A stretch of DNA of 64,000 bases from positions 1,741,159-1,805,158 of the forward strand of contig PTEX01000024.1 of NCBI GenBank assembly GCA_003342815.1, in the 5' to 3' direction. Under the pieces are notes generated by a model. It saw only the letters and a list, made by a program, of their open reading frames with translations. It was not told the origin of the DNA and did not search any database. The stretch comes from Eudromia elegans. Lineage: Eukaryota; Chordata; Aves; Tinamiformes; Tinamidae. The position numbers and the translations under genes are program-made. Shown one piece after another: positions 1 to 17,672 of this stretch (its first letter is position 1; the number at the start of each line of letters is the position of its first letter).

Positions 1-5512
<5,512 letters not shown>

Positions 5513-6416
5513 TTAAAATTTAATACACTAAGATACATTAATGAATGTAACAAAATCAGAGCTGAGTCAGTAACAAGCAATTAAAACAAAAAGAATACAT
5601 AATGCAATATGCCAAAGCTTACTGGACAATTATTTACTACTAATAAAGAACAAAAGCTCTTACATTGTACTTAATATCCCATTAAAATTTGAGACTCTTA
5701 GTGACAAGGAAAAAAAGATAATTTTAAATGGTTTTGCTAGCTTTAATACTCGTAGAACCTGAAAAGCAGTCTGGAGAGCATCTAGCAAGGCTTAAATACA
5801 TGCAACCATAGTTCCATGGTCTCTTTAAGCCCAAAAAGACAATCAGCAAGACATCAGCATAAAAAGGTTAACACCTCTGTCTTTGACCATTCCTACTTTT
5901 CCTTTTATGTGAAGCCAATGCTTAGTTTGCAGTTGGCCCATAATGTCAATTCCATTTCTAAGAGTTGCTACTTTCATGGATTAATAAGAAAACAATATGA
6001 CTTCTTAACTGGCAAAACACAAGACATTTCAATAGACCATACTGCTTCCACATGGATATCTGTAGCACAGAAGCAACATCATAAGCAAAAGGGATGAACA
6101 GCTTTATTGGTTTCAAGAACACTCATTCCACAACCCAGACAGCTCCATAGGCAGCACTCATTACAAAGAGGTGGGATGTGGTGTTCTTTGTAGGAAATAG
6201 GACATTAGAAGTTTTCTACTCTTTAAGCTATCACAAAGTGTTCTGATTATCCTGTTTTAGCGAGAGCACTTGCAGGGTATGTTAAACGGTTACTTAAGAG
6301 CCAGAAGTTCTAATATGATGCCAAGACTTCAAAATCAGGACAATCAATTCAGTAACTGGCAAGATGCATATGGTTTATATGTTGATATGCTCATGTAATT
6401 TTTGACAGGCAGAACA

Positions 6417-6449
6417 GTTAAATTTGTTAAATTTATGTTAAATTTGACT
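6417..6449. repeat. Three GTTAAATTT units
   Basis: GTTAAATTT occurs three times within about 33 bp, with short spacers. A minor low-complexity repeat in CHM intron 1. Confidence 0.7.
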
Positions 6450-9400
6450 CAGATGAACAGCTCAACTAACTTTGGAAGGAAGAGCACCTAAAATTAATAT
6501 TTTGTGAGTGGTAAAGGTCTATGTCTTTTATCTGAAATGTTACTAAAATCTTATTTAAAGGTCTTTGAAGTAAGAACACAAAAGACAGATCATTAAGAAC
6601 AAAGAAAAACCACACTTCTGACAAAGAGAAGATACCTAATGGTACTACATGCTTAGGAGTGTCACAAGATCCTGGTTGCACATAGCCTTCTTTACATGAA
6701 AACAACTCTAACTTCAGCTCGCCTCCCAAGTGTTTGCATGGATGTTTCATTTTTCTGCACTGATCAACTATTTGGTTTAACCGAACCTATGAATAATATT
6801 TGTAGATCCTAAAAGATGAAAATATTTTCTTTTTCCTTATTGGGATGCAGAGAATATTATTCTAGAAATGAAATCAAGAAGCTTGTTTCTTTTTCTGTAT
6901 TGATACTGAGAACACGTAAAACATCCCCAGTGCAGCCTGGCTGAGCAGGACTGGAGTTATAGCTAGCTACCAGGGCATAACAGATTGCTGTAAACTTGAT
7001 CCAATTGATACTATGTTGGAGGTCTGCTCTTCCATTAACCTTGGATGAAATTGTTCCCTGAATTAGCTTCCTCTCTCTTGAAAGCTGGCATCAATTTTCT
7101 TCTGCAACCGTTTGCTTCTGAGGTACTATGGCCCCTGGAATACCCACGGGCAGCCGAATGAGATAGTGTAAGAAAGGTGATAGCCACGATCTGAGCTGCT
7201 GGAGAGGCTCTTAGAACCACCTGATGGAGCAAGGCATCACTTATTCTTGCGTGACACAGTCTGAGGAAACTAAAGAAATAAGACTGTGCTGTGGCCACCT
7301 GTTTCTGAATCCTGTCCCCTACTGAAATAAAACCACAGAGTAAAAATGGCAGCTTCACCAAATGCAAATTATTCCAAAATGTGATCTGGACTGCATGAAC
7401 TTTGGCTTTTCACTGACAGTGGTCTGAAAACTTTAAAGTAAAATATATTTAATCTTTGAAATGCTTTTAAGGCCCGAAAAGAGGGCTGATCAGATTTTAA
7501 AACCATTTGATTTGAAGATAATGATTTACTGCTCCTTTAGTCTGATTGCAGGATAAAGGTTACATCCATAAAATTGATTCTGAATTTACACTTACATCTA
7601 AAGAGCAAGTAGAATCATCTCTCAATCATGAAAGATTTCTCTAAAATCTCTTGCCATTCATCCCTCTTTTGGGGTCAGCTTGTGGCTTTGCCAGCCTAAG
7701 GGATGAAGGAATTACTCGGTGTTATAATGTATGCCACTCATGATGCCTATTCTTTTTGAACAGATATTTGAACATCCCTCCAACAATCTAGAAAAAAGAA
7801 CAGCAAGACCTAAACTATATATAGATAAATATAGGTACACTTCCCTATCTGTATGAAGCACTGAAAACTGCTGCACGAGATTCCAGGGCTACACCTAAAA
7901 CAGTTGCTGCAGCAGAACCAAATGGACAGCATAAACACTAGGTTCATCACCAGCTCTGATAAAGAGTAGAGTCCACTTCTGACTGCACTAGTGTTTGCTG
8001 CCACTTCTTTAAGTACAGCCTTCTAATACTCTCTAAAAGGCAGATTAATCTCAACAGCTACTGCACATGTGGTCACCGCAAACTGACCTCACAGACCTCT
8101 GTCTCATTGTTACTAATCAAAATTCTGATCAAACTTCTCATTAAACTCTGACCAGAGTAAGCTCTAGTTACATGCATTTTTGGCTCTCCTCTATGAAGCA
8201 AAATGTAATTTCAAATTCATGAATGATAACACATTTTAAAAATAAATCCAAGAAATACAAGTATCAGCTATGCATTATATAGTTATCAAAATGTCAGGTG
8301 AAATTTCAGTTTTAATTCCCAAAAATGAAAGTTGAAAATAACTGTTAAACCAGAAAAGTCTTTTCTTGAGCTTTACACAGCTTTGAAAAAAGGTGACATT
8401 TTAAAATAAATAGTTATAACTCACTTCTGTGAAATCCAAAATTAATTTTCAGAATTCCATAATCTCTTAAGCAGCCATCTGTAACACTATAATAATGCAC
8501 TGCCTCTTGCAGTGACCTCAAATAGATACATTAAATGCCCCAAACAACTTATATACTGAATAGCTGCATATGCACAGAAGCATCTCAGTTCCTATCTCTC
8601 CTTGAAAACTATTTTCCAGTCATCTAGCTGATATGCTTTTACTGAACTACATGAGCTTCTTGTTGAAAAAGGTTTAAATGTTTAATTTGCTTTGCTCTAT
8701 CTAATAAATAAATCACAAGTGGCTTTTCTGTAATACAAAATGTTGAAGGGAAATATATTCAGAATGTAGGATAGAGACAATTTCAAAACAGCAATCTTGT
8801 TGAGTCAGACCAACTGTAATAAATTTTGTTTGTATCAACTTCTAAGAAAAGAACTGCAGCTGGTTCTGGGGAAGTTCACTAGAGACTGAGCAATATCCGT
8901 GTGCAGTGAAAAACATGGAACCTCATAGTTTGTGTAAATAAAGGTTACTTAGAAAAGAGACTAGGTAGATACTTCTTGTCCAAATAAAAATTCAAGTATC
9001 TAATTTGTCATTAAAATCATGCTCAAACAAACGTGTATTCTGAGGAGCATGGAAAGGAAAAAGAAAACAATTAATTAATCGCAGAATACATATTCTGAAT
9101 CTGACTACAAAAAAAATACAAAAACCTAAAAATTATCAAAGATATGAGAAAAACATGATAACAACATGAAGAGGATACAATCCTATATTATATTTTCATA
9201 TAAAAATTTTATTGCTGCATGAGTCTGCAGTGTATTACCTAAACATTTTGATTAAATCAAGGTCATAGATTAAAACTATTACCTGTTCTCGGTAGGTCAC
9301 TTTTTGAACTATAGGTAAAATTGTATTTCTTTAAGGTCAGAAATTCCTTTTACTTAAAGGCAATCAGAGGACTACTCTTCAGTATAAAAAGATATTTTTC

Positions 9401-12400
9401 ACACAAATAACTTGAAAGTTATCTATTAAAGTCAACAAGTGAAATCCAGAAGACTTCTTGGTGTGTTCAAGAAAAAAAATGTAATTTGTGTTTAATAGCA
9501 AGTGTTTGGAAACAGATTTCTCCAGCACATGCTAGACCTATGAGAGTCTGATTTTTGCCTACCATGACAATCCATTACTAATACCCATTACTAAGCTTTA
9601 TTCTGACCCAGATCTTTTAGTATCTTGGTCTTTCATTTCCTTTTCTATCTCCTTACAGGAAGGGAGTCTCCTCTTTCCCTACACATCATTTAACTATTTC
9701 ATAAAAGAGGTTTTAAAAAGTTAGTGCTGCCAACTTCAGTACTGAGTGCTTTGACTGGCTCTAGAGCAACCCCAGGGCACCAATGCCTTAAGAGACAAGT
9801 CCCCAGAGGAGGATGGAATTAGCATTCTCCTGTCAGCACAATGATGTTTTCTCCTGTAAAAAGAGAAATACCTGGATTCAGCCTAGAATTTCAAAGCATT
9901 CTGCTGAGATTTTTCTGAAGTAGTGAGACACACAGACAACCTACTGTATACATTTAATAGCGATATCACAGGAGTCCAGAAGAGAAAAAAAAAATGGACC
10001 AGGAAGGAGATCAAAAAAGGCTACTGTACAGTGAATCTTCCTACCAGGAGAGCAGGGGACATTTCGCAGTATTTGAGATGGACTCTCACTGGAATCTTGA
10101 ATGGGGTTCTAAGTCTCCAAGGCTGTCATAGCAACTCTGCCATACAAGAAAACTCAGAATAAGCAGGCCCAAAAAGAAGCATGCAATTTGAGCCAGGTTA
10201 ATAAAAATCTGATGAGAAGGTAAAGGTACAGTTATACTTGGAGGGTAATAAAAAAAGTGAGAGAAAAGAAGGCCGAATGGAAAAGAAAAAGCTGTGTGTC
10301 TGATGGTTCCATAGATAGATACTGGACAGCTGCTGCTGTTAAATGGAGACTTATATAAAGTAGTGTAACCAAAATTTCAACACAGAAGATGCATTAGAAA
10401 ATACTTTAGGCAGATCCTAAAAATATCTTGCAGCCACAAAAACATTAGGAGTTATTCATTTTTCAAAATTATGTTTTTAATCAGAAGCTCCAACTTTCAA
10501 CAGAATAATTCACATCTATAATATTTAGGTTAGTTTTTCCTGATTATATTTTTAAAATTGTATTAGTATTTAGAAATGAATTTTCCTAGCACTATGCTTA
10601 TATAAGATAAACATAAAGTACTTACACCACTCCCAGCATATAGAACAATAAATAATAGATTCCCCTGACAGGACTTTGATGACCTAGCAAAGCCCGAGTG
10701 CTTTCAGCCAAAATCATATGAAACCATAAATCACTCTTTATTTTATAGAATATTTCAAAATGGATTCCTGCTTTCTACCTTGAAAGTCATTTCATGTGTT
10801 ATTTATAACCAGTGAAGACCAGAATGGAAGGAAAATTGCATAGAACTAGAAAATTTACTGTGACTGCTTTTATAAAGAATAACTCCTTTTAGAAAAAAAA
10901 TAGAGTTACTGGCAGACAAACTTGTGAATGCAGCCACCTTTTAAAGAGTAACACCCTTTATTTTACAGCTTCACCATAAGCTAATACTGTAATACAGGCT
11001 TTCTGTATTATCAGACACAAGTTGAAAACTGAATTAAACTGGAATATAACCCAAGCAACTGCAGGAACACAAAGTTAAGGGTAACCCCGCATGCTTATCC
11101 ACACCACTAAAATAAGTATCTATAGACACATGATAAATCTTTGCACTTACAGTGATTTCTACCATAAATTCAACACTGCTGAATGCTTTGCCTTTGAATT
11201 TTCCTGCATGATAATTGTCTAAGGACAAAAACCACACATTTAGTTTTTAAGAGTCTACATCTAAGGCTCATTCTCCCCAAAAAAGAGATGTATTTTTTCT
11301 CGAAATAGTTACCAAAAAACTCATAACGCTCTCTTCCTAAACATGTACTAGCACTTCAGTACCTACACTTACTGAAAAAAATGACCCCATAAAAGCTTAT
11401 CAATAGCAAACTCATTTAAATGAACATGACTATTGCCTACTCAAACAAGCATTTGGGACATCAGTCTTCCCAAACTAGGTACCACTCCTGTTAGACAAAT
11501 ACACTTCACCGAATATTGCTTTCCAAAGACTAGACTTTCTGAAATACCAAAACTACTTTGTAGATTAAAGATATTTGTGAACAAGCTACTCTGTGAGAGA
11601 AATATCCAATGCAGCCATTTATGTTTGGTTAGAGAGTAACTTGACCATAACATTAAAAAGCAGGGGTATGACAGTCTTCAAGAGGGGTTACTGGGAGGAG
11701 AAAGACAAAGAGAAGAAAATGATGACTTAAATGCTATAACATAAAAGAAGAGAATCAAAACCAATGCTGAAATTGATTTTTTAAAAAAAAATTCTCACAT
11801 TTTATTTTCACTGGAAATTTAAGACACAAACAGTTTTATTTCATATGGTTGTCTAGTTTTCTTCAAAACCTTGGATTTAGTTTCTACAATTTTAATGAAA
11901 ATCTTGTTACTGGATCAAAAAGCCATTAAATAGGACTAATATTTTTGTACAATGCACAAAAACGTGTGCAATATCTTGATACAAAAGTGTTTTCATATGA
12001 AAATATTTAATCTGGGATAAGAAAAAAGTACTTTTCTTCAGTAAGCGAATATACTTTTACGAGGGAAATATCAAGGTACTAATTTAACAGAAGCATTAAG
12101 TGGAGCACTGAAGAGTAAAATTTCACAGGAGGTTTCATTTTCATTAAGCTCACTACAGGGAAACAGTTAAACGAGCCTGAAATAAGGAAAAAAAAATCAA
12201 ATATAATGTTACCACTCAACCTAATCACTAAAATTAACTGATGCACAAATTATAAAACCAGTAAAAGGCCACACATGCAGAAAAGTCATTACTACTACAC
12301 ATTTATAAAGATCGTTAGCACAATAACAACCCAGTTATTCCAAAGCCTGTGGTCATTACAATTAAATATCCATACATACCATGACTATAACATCCGAAAG

Positions 12401-12499
12401 CAGATACTTAAAGATATGGCTAAAATATTTCCTCAGAATCACTTCTAAAAAGAGGCAATAAATAAAAGTTCTACTTCACAGCAACACTTTACATGGGAT

Positions 12500-12539
12500 A
12501 ATTTTATATAGAAAAAATGAATCTTTTCTATATAAAATT
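12500..12539. repeat. Perfect 16-bp inverted repeat, 8-nt loop
   Basis: The arms AATTTTATATAGAAAA (12500-12515) and TTTTCTATATAAAATT (12524-12539) are exact reverse complements around AATGAATC. No target-site duplication is visible. It would form an AU-rich hairpin in the CHM pre-mRNA. Confidence 0.95.
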
Positions 12540-13028
12540 CTAATAAACTGTATCAGTCACCATTTACATACATGCTTGACAAAAAGCAGACGCACAGGAA
12601 TGACAGAACTTTTGTCTTTTAGTAATAATTTTGAAAAATCTTTGAGTTTATTCTTGGAGAACACTACAGTGAACCAACAACTCTAAAATCCAGTCTTAAA
12701 TACAAATCCACAGCATCACTACCAAGCAGCCACGTTTCAGAGAGAATTTAGCTCAAGGAAATTCTCCCTCCCCTGCCTCTAATATTCCAAGCTCACTCCC
12801 AATCAGGGAAGGTCACATTTGATGGCTAGCACAAGACCATCTCACAAACAGTAGAACCAGAGGTGCCTCTGATGTTGAGCTTAGGGTGTCAGGTGAATAC
12901 TGTTAGGAGCAGGGCTAAGAGTGCACAAACTCGTCCGTTTGGGACATCCTAAAATCAGCCACTTCTGTTTCTCAGGGAGTAGCCAGGCACTTAACACTGC
13001 ACAGGTGCCATATGAGAGGGAAATGAAA

Positions 13029-13074
13029 GATGGCAGGAGGAAGCAGGCTGAGATGGCAGGAGGAAGCAGGCTGC
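13029..13074. repeat. Two-copy 23-bp tandem duplication
   Basis: The unit GATGGCAGGAGGAAGCAGGC plus TGA/TGC is repeated head to tail with a period of 23 bp. The copies are nearly identical, so the duplication is recent. It lies in CHM intron 1. Confidence 0.9.
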
Positions 13075-14933
13075 TGCCGTTGGAGTTAATGACCTGTCCG
13101 CGTCTGATCCTGCATGCCCCGGGCCTACAGCTGCCAGAGCAGGCTCTGCTGCATCCTGCCTTCCACAGGAACTACAGAACCTCCGCAAGAAAGTTCTGGC
13201 AGGACAGGTCGGTTCTACTCCTGTACTAGCACCATGAAAACATAAGCTCTGTTAGTCAGACGATAACAGTCAGCTCTGTTAAAGATACACCACCTTCACT
13301 AGCTTCCTCAGGGGCTAGAATAGCTGCTCCAACCACTATTAGACTATTAGCTACCGTTTTCACCTTCTGGTTGTCTTAGTAGGTAAAACAGCTAAATAGG
13401 TTGGCATTAATACCAAAAGCTTCATAAAAGCAGTATCATTTTATTTATCATTATATACATATGGGTTTTTTTTCCCTGGCAGTAAAGATGGAATTACTCC
13501 CATGAATCACAAAAAGATGCATAAATGCTTTAACATTTTGCCCTGTTGGGTGGGTATTTCAGCCTTTCATTGTCTCTCATTCTTCTTAGGCACCCAAAAT
13601 TCACAGATCTGAACCCATATGAAAACAACAGGTTCACTACAGGGCTTTTGTAGTGTACAACAGGACTAAGAACTTCTAAACTAGCTTAAGAAACTTAATT
13701 TTTCATTTTTTATTACATTTAAGGTCAACAATGGGGAAAATACAATTTAATAATTTTTCACAAATCCCAGAATTAGCCCTTTGAGGCTTCTTCCATATGA
13801 ACTATACCAGCACTGAAGGTGACTGGTTTTGACTGCTAAACATTTAACACAGCAAGAAACACACTTATACCGTTCCATATGACTTGAAAATAATAAATGA
13901 AAGAGGCTGTGAATCTGAAGGTCACACCTTAATATGACAGAGTAATGAATTCAACAAATGGAATTCCTGACTTCACATGGAAAACAGAAACATTTAGAAG
14001 AGTCTTTCTTTGCTTTTGTGCTCAGAATACCACTCTGAACAGACCTTGGGAGATCTCCGTAGAGATCGGCAAGATTTCCTTGTAAATTTGGAACTGTGAA
14101 CAGTAACATGTTTTGATCATGTTAGAGACGAGGGCTCAAGGCCAAATTCAAGGTTTTTTGGTGGGCAGGAGGGGACTGGGGCTTGTCAAAAGCCATTTGG
14201 ACTAGGTCATTATCATCCCAGTTCTGTAAAGCAGGGATATATTTCAGCATACATCTCAGATGTTTCAATATATTTCATAATTATGGTACACAAGCAGCAA
14301 ATACGTTACTCTGAAGGCATACTTTAAAGTTTTTCTTGCAGGGACCGTGTCATGGTGTGTGTTGCGGCGAGGGCTTTCAGACCTCATCAGTACTTGCTCA
14401 ACAGGAAACAAAATGAACTTGCAAATGACATACAAAGCATGGGTAGTTACAGGACACCCACATCTTTCGATTATGTTTTCTTAAATAGTCAGTAAAATAT
14501 ACTTTAAAGAGAGACCTCAAAGATGCAATCACAGAATTTAGGGGGAAAAAAAACACACCTTTGACAGATTCATTCTTATATGACAAGAGGGAAAAAAACC
14601 CCACACATACACTACATAGACTGAAATTACACTAACTCTTTATAGCTATTTTGAGTGCAGAAACGCGATCCTTTAGCTGGACAGGCCAGGAGGCACTGCA
14701 GACAAAAGACCCCCCGGGCAGCACGCTCAGGCTTCAGCCAGTCCCGGGCAGCGCCGGCCCCGCGGGCTGCAGAGGCGGCTCTCGGTGCCGGCCCCAGGCC
14801 CGCGAGGCTGCGGCGACCGGGACGCGCGCCCCGCGCGACCGCCCCCCGGCAGGGCACCTCCGTCCCCAGGGCCCGCTCGGAGCCGCTCCCGCCCGGCTCC
14901 CCCGCCGCTCCAGGCCGGTTCCCCACCGCGTAC

Positions 14934-14982
14934 CGGTCCCTATGACCACCACGTCAAACTCCGTGGGCAAGTTGTCCGCCAT
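14934..14982 (-). CDS. CHM: CHM exon 1 coding part (start of Rab escort protein 1)
   Basis: The minus-strand ATG at 14982-14980 opens the peptide MADNLPTEFDVVVIGT plus one base of a Gly codon. A GT donor (G|GTACGC, starting at 14933) follows. The peptide matches the known REP-1 N-terminus, including the start of the nucleotide-binding signature (IGTG). The coding length, 49 nt, equals the human exon 1 coding length as I recall it (c.1-49). The phase-1 end joins exactly to the exon at 5424-5490 to give IGTGLPES. The start is supported by the TISU context (CAAGATGGCGG) around the ATG and by the CpG-island promoter immediately upstream. Longer open frames across this site (for example to 14734) simply read through the donor into intron 1 and are not real protein. 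REP-1 in other vertebrates is about 650 residues, so only the first 16-17 residues are encoded here. Confidence 0.95.
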
Positions 14983-14988
14983 CTTGGG
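14975..14988 (-). promoter_or_regulatory. TISU / YY1 element over the CHM start codon
   Basis: On the minus strand the sequence is CCAAGATGGCGGAC. It matches the TISU consensus SAASATGGCGGC at 11 of 12 positions and contains the YY1 core AAGATGGCGG. TISU elements are known to set both transcription start and cap-proximal, scanning-free translation in genes with very short 5' UTRs. The inference is that CHM mRNA here has a 5' UTR of roughly 5-30 nt. Confidence 0.75.
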
Positions 14989-15055
14989 AGTGGCGCCGTG
15001 ACGCCGCTCCCGCCGGCGGAAATGGCGGGCGGGGGTTTCCGCGGCGGCGCGCGGG

Positions 15056-15074
15056 GCCTGCTGGGAGCGGTAGT
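15056..15074 (-). promoter_or_regulatory. ZNF143-type ACTAC...TCCCAGCA promoter element
   Basis: The minus-strand 19-mer ACTACCGCTCCCAGCAGGC matches the ZNF143/SBS2 promoter consensus ACTACAATTCCCAGCATGC at 15 of 19 positions. The differences are at positions 6-8 and 17. It lies 75-92 bp upstream of the CHM ATG, where this element usually sits relative to CpG-island start sites. Functional occupancy is inferred. Confidence 0.6.
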
Positions 15075-16939
15075 CCCGGCGGCGGGAGGCGGCTGCGGCC
15101 CGTGTAACGGACACCGGGGCAAAGCAGGAAACCAGCCCGTTCCTGCGGGAATCCCGCGCCGCCGCCGCGGGGGTGCTTTGTGCCGCAGCCTCCCCGGCGG
15201 CAGGACTCGCGTTCCTGCCATGCAGCTCCAAGGCGGTGTTCTCCAATTAACCTGTGGTCTCGCGCTGCTCTTGGGCCAACCCTTTACCCCCCCAGTTCCT
15301 AGCAGCAGCTTTTCCCTTTATTTATTGCCTACCCCTGCTCTTACCGTGATTTCTCAGTTTACAGACATTTGCATGTTCAGAGCAATATTAAGTGGAAATG
15401 CTCATGGCAAAAATGATTTTATTCAGCGGTGAAAGTAAATTTTGTGGATATCTTCCTTAAACGGGATCCCATTCCCTTAGGAAGCTCTATTGCTTACAGC
15501 CTTTTCTGCCTATTGACTGGCACGCTGTTAAGTTTAAGGTCAAATCATGACAGCTTTGTTCAGTACAACGTAAACTTTGCAGTCTTAGGAGGAAAACAAG
15601 GAGGTATTTCCCTTATTATTTTATTGGTGGCACCATTTTAATAAAGCCTTCTTACTCCCCACGTTGGAGAATCATTTTAAAAGAAAGTATATTAGTTCAT
15701 CGATTTTAGTCATTAATTTCATGTCCGTCATTTTTTATTACCATATGAATTAGATGCTGGACTGAACTTTGTTCCGGGCTGCGTTTGAAACCTTTCTATT
15801 TTCCCGAACTCTTTAATTAACATTAACTCTTCATTTAGAAGCTCCTCGAGCCCTCGCTTGCTCTCAAGTCCCGTTTGACCTTTTGCTTCAGGGTACAGAG
15901 AGGCGAAGGGGCGTCGGGGTGAACCTGTGCGCTGAGAAGCTCGCCGGCCGAGCAGAGGACAGCAGGACATGAAGAGCCAGCACTGCACATGAAATAACCA
16001 GCACAGAGTAGGTGCATCGGCATCAAGGACGCGGTGGAAATTCTGCTTTTTATATTGCGTTTAGTGATTTGAGTGGGTTTAAACTAATCTCTTACTATTG
16101 CTCATTGTGTATGATTATATTAAAGTCTTAAAACCGTAAATCAACAATAACAGTAAACCAGCCAGCAGCCTGTTAACACCTTGTTACAAGCCCCCTGTTC
16201 GCACGGTGAAAGAACGGTGAAAATAGTGTAAATCAACTAATGGAAACCAGAGAGCACCGTACCCCTTCGGTGCTGCTGGGCTCGCCAGAACAGCACAGGA
16301 AACAAATTGCTTGCAGGAAATGCCACACAATGTAAAAACACAAAATACGTATCGGTAGACAAGAGTATCTGGTTAACAGGCTAAAAAATGATATAACAGA
16401 AAATCAGTAATCATGGATTTAGATATAGAAGTAGTAAGATCTGCTTTGATGTTCCTTTCACACTTCCAGCTGTCCTACAGGAATTCTAAAGCCACTTCTA
16501 TTCCGTAGCCAAGTTCTGTCCCCTAGACTGAAGTTTTCATGTTTTTAACCTCTAACAACAACAACTATCCCACTCCAGATTGCTCGCAACGCAGCAGCAT
16601 CATGGCCTCTGTGCACTAAGGAACAAAGTAGCCTCTATTGCTTAGGTCTTTTTGTCTCAGAAAAGACAAATTCTGCTCTCACAATCTCCTCTTGCTGAGA
16701 GGGGAAATCCTCACAAAATATATTTCATTGTGAAAACTTTCTTTACTGTTTAGCATAATTCTAGGGCACTAGAATAAAGCTATTTCATTGTCAATGTCTT
16801 ACTGTTTCTCAAGTGCTTAAGTATTTATCTCACCACAAATTGCTGTTGTTTGGTTCTGTGAGTTCCTGTTAGCTTCATTCATAAAATGCAATCAGTGCAG
16901 TCCTATTTCATGATGACAGTCATCATCCACTGGACCAGA

Positions 16940-17640
16940 AATTCTTCTTAAGCACTATTTATTTGAGAAAAATGATTATTCAGGATCTTTAGCTGCTAGG
17001 TTTGCCAGCCTCATCCAATGCAAAAATGTTTCCCTCCACTTTTTAATATCAGCAAATGCTGAAGTAAAATATTCAAGTATGAATTATTTTTATGAGAATT
17101 TCATGGGCCCTGAGAAAGCGTCTTACCATGTTTTTCTCTTTAGCTATTTAATTGCAATGTCATAGTAACAGAAAGCAGCATACCCAATTCTGCATGGATG
17201 AATAAGCACATTCAATAAAGAAGATTTAACAGAGTAAATCAAACACTGGATTAAACATTTTCTGCATAACAGACCACAAAATGGGCATTCATTTTACCAA
17301 TAGATCCTCTACATTAGAAACAAATAGAAACGCACACCGACATAATTAAACTGCATATTCTGTGGCCTGATTGCAGAATTTCTCTGTATTTTATTAAACT
17401 AGGTCTCATCAATTAGAATTGCCAAAATGCACTCTGACAAGACTAAATGTATGTTTTTTACCACTTATATTAAATAATTTGCTTTTCTTTGGTTAGTTAA
17501 ATAATGCATCAACTTAATTCCTAATCCTTTGCATTTCAGCAAATGTTTCATACAGCATTTATTCATAATAGTTCAGAAAGACACATGAAAATATCAGTTT
17601 AGGATTATCAGGATACTTGCAGAAATCTCAGAAAAACTCC
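16940..17640. promoter_or_regulatory. Candidate conserved non-coding block (intergenic)
   Basis: AT-rich, CpG-depleted, non-repetitive sequence with no coding potential. It contains many short homeodomain- and POU-like words, for example CAATTAGAATTG near 17410 and TTAAATAATGCATCAACTTAAT near 17498. Together with the absence of simple repeats, this composition is typical of vertebrate conserved non-coding elements around developmental genes. Assignment as a regulatory element of DACH2 is inference from composition and position. Confidence 0.3.
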
Positions 17641-17649
17641 AAGAAGTAT

Positions 17650-17672
17650 TTTATTTATTTTTTTTTTTTTTT
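17650..17672. repeat. T-rich homopolymer tract
   Basis: A long T run, preceded by TATTTATT, in intergenic DNA. A simple low-complexity tract. Confidence 0.85.

Larger units (their letters stand above)
14690..15215 (-). promoter_or_regulatory. CHM: CHM CpG-island promoter and 5' end
   Basis: A sharply bounded block of high GC and frequent CpG in otherwise AT-rich DNA covers CHM exon 1, the start of intron 1 and about 230 bp upstream. No TATA box is visible. Two elements typical of housekeeping promoters are present: a YY1/TISU element over the start codon and a ZNF143-type site 75-92 bp upstream. A second YY1-like core (AAATGGCGG) lies at 15020-15028 on the plus strand, which could support divergent transcription. 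The transcription start is inferred to lie a few to a few tens of bases upstream of 14982; there is no direct evidence for the exact base. Several long open frames on both strands here come from the high GC content and are not genes. Confidence 0.85.

Noticed and set aside
14734-15246. 170-codon minus-strand open frame containing the CHM start
   Set aside because: Only the 49 coding bases from 14982 to 14934 are real. The upstream part is promoter and 5' UTR, and the downstream part is intron 1 beyond the GT donor.
14785-15432. 215-codon plus-strand open frame antisense to CHM exon 1
   Set aside because: CpG-island composition, no recognisable family and no supporting splice signals. It overlaps the CHM promoter. 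A divergent noncoding transcript is possible but not shown.
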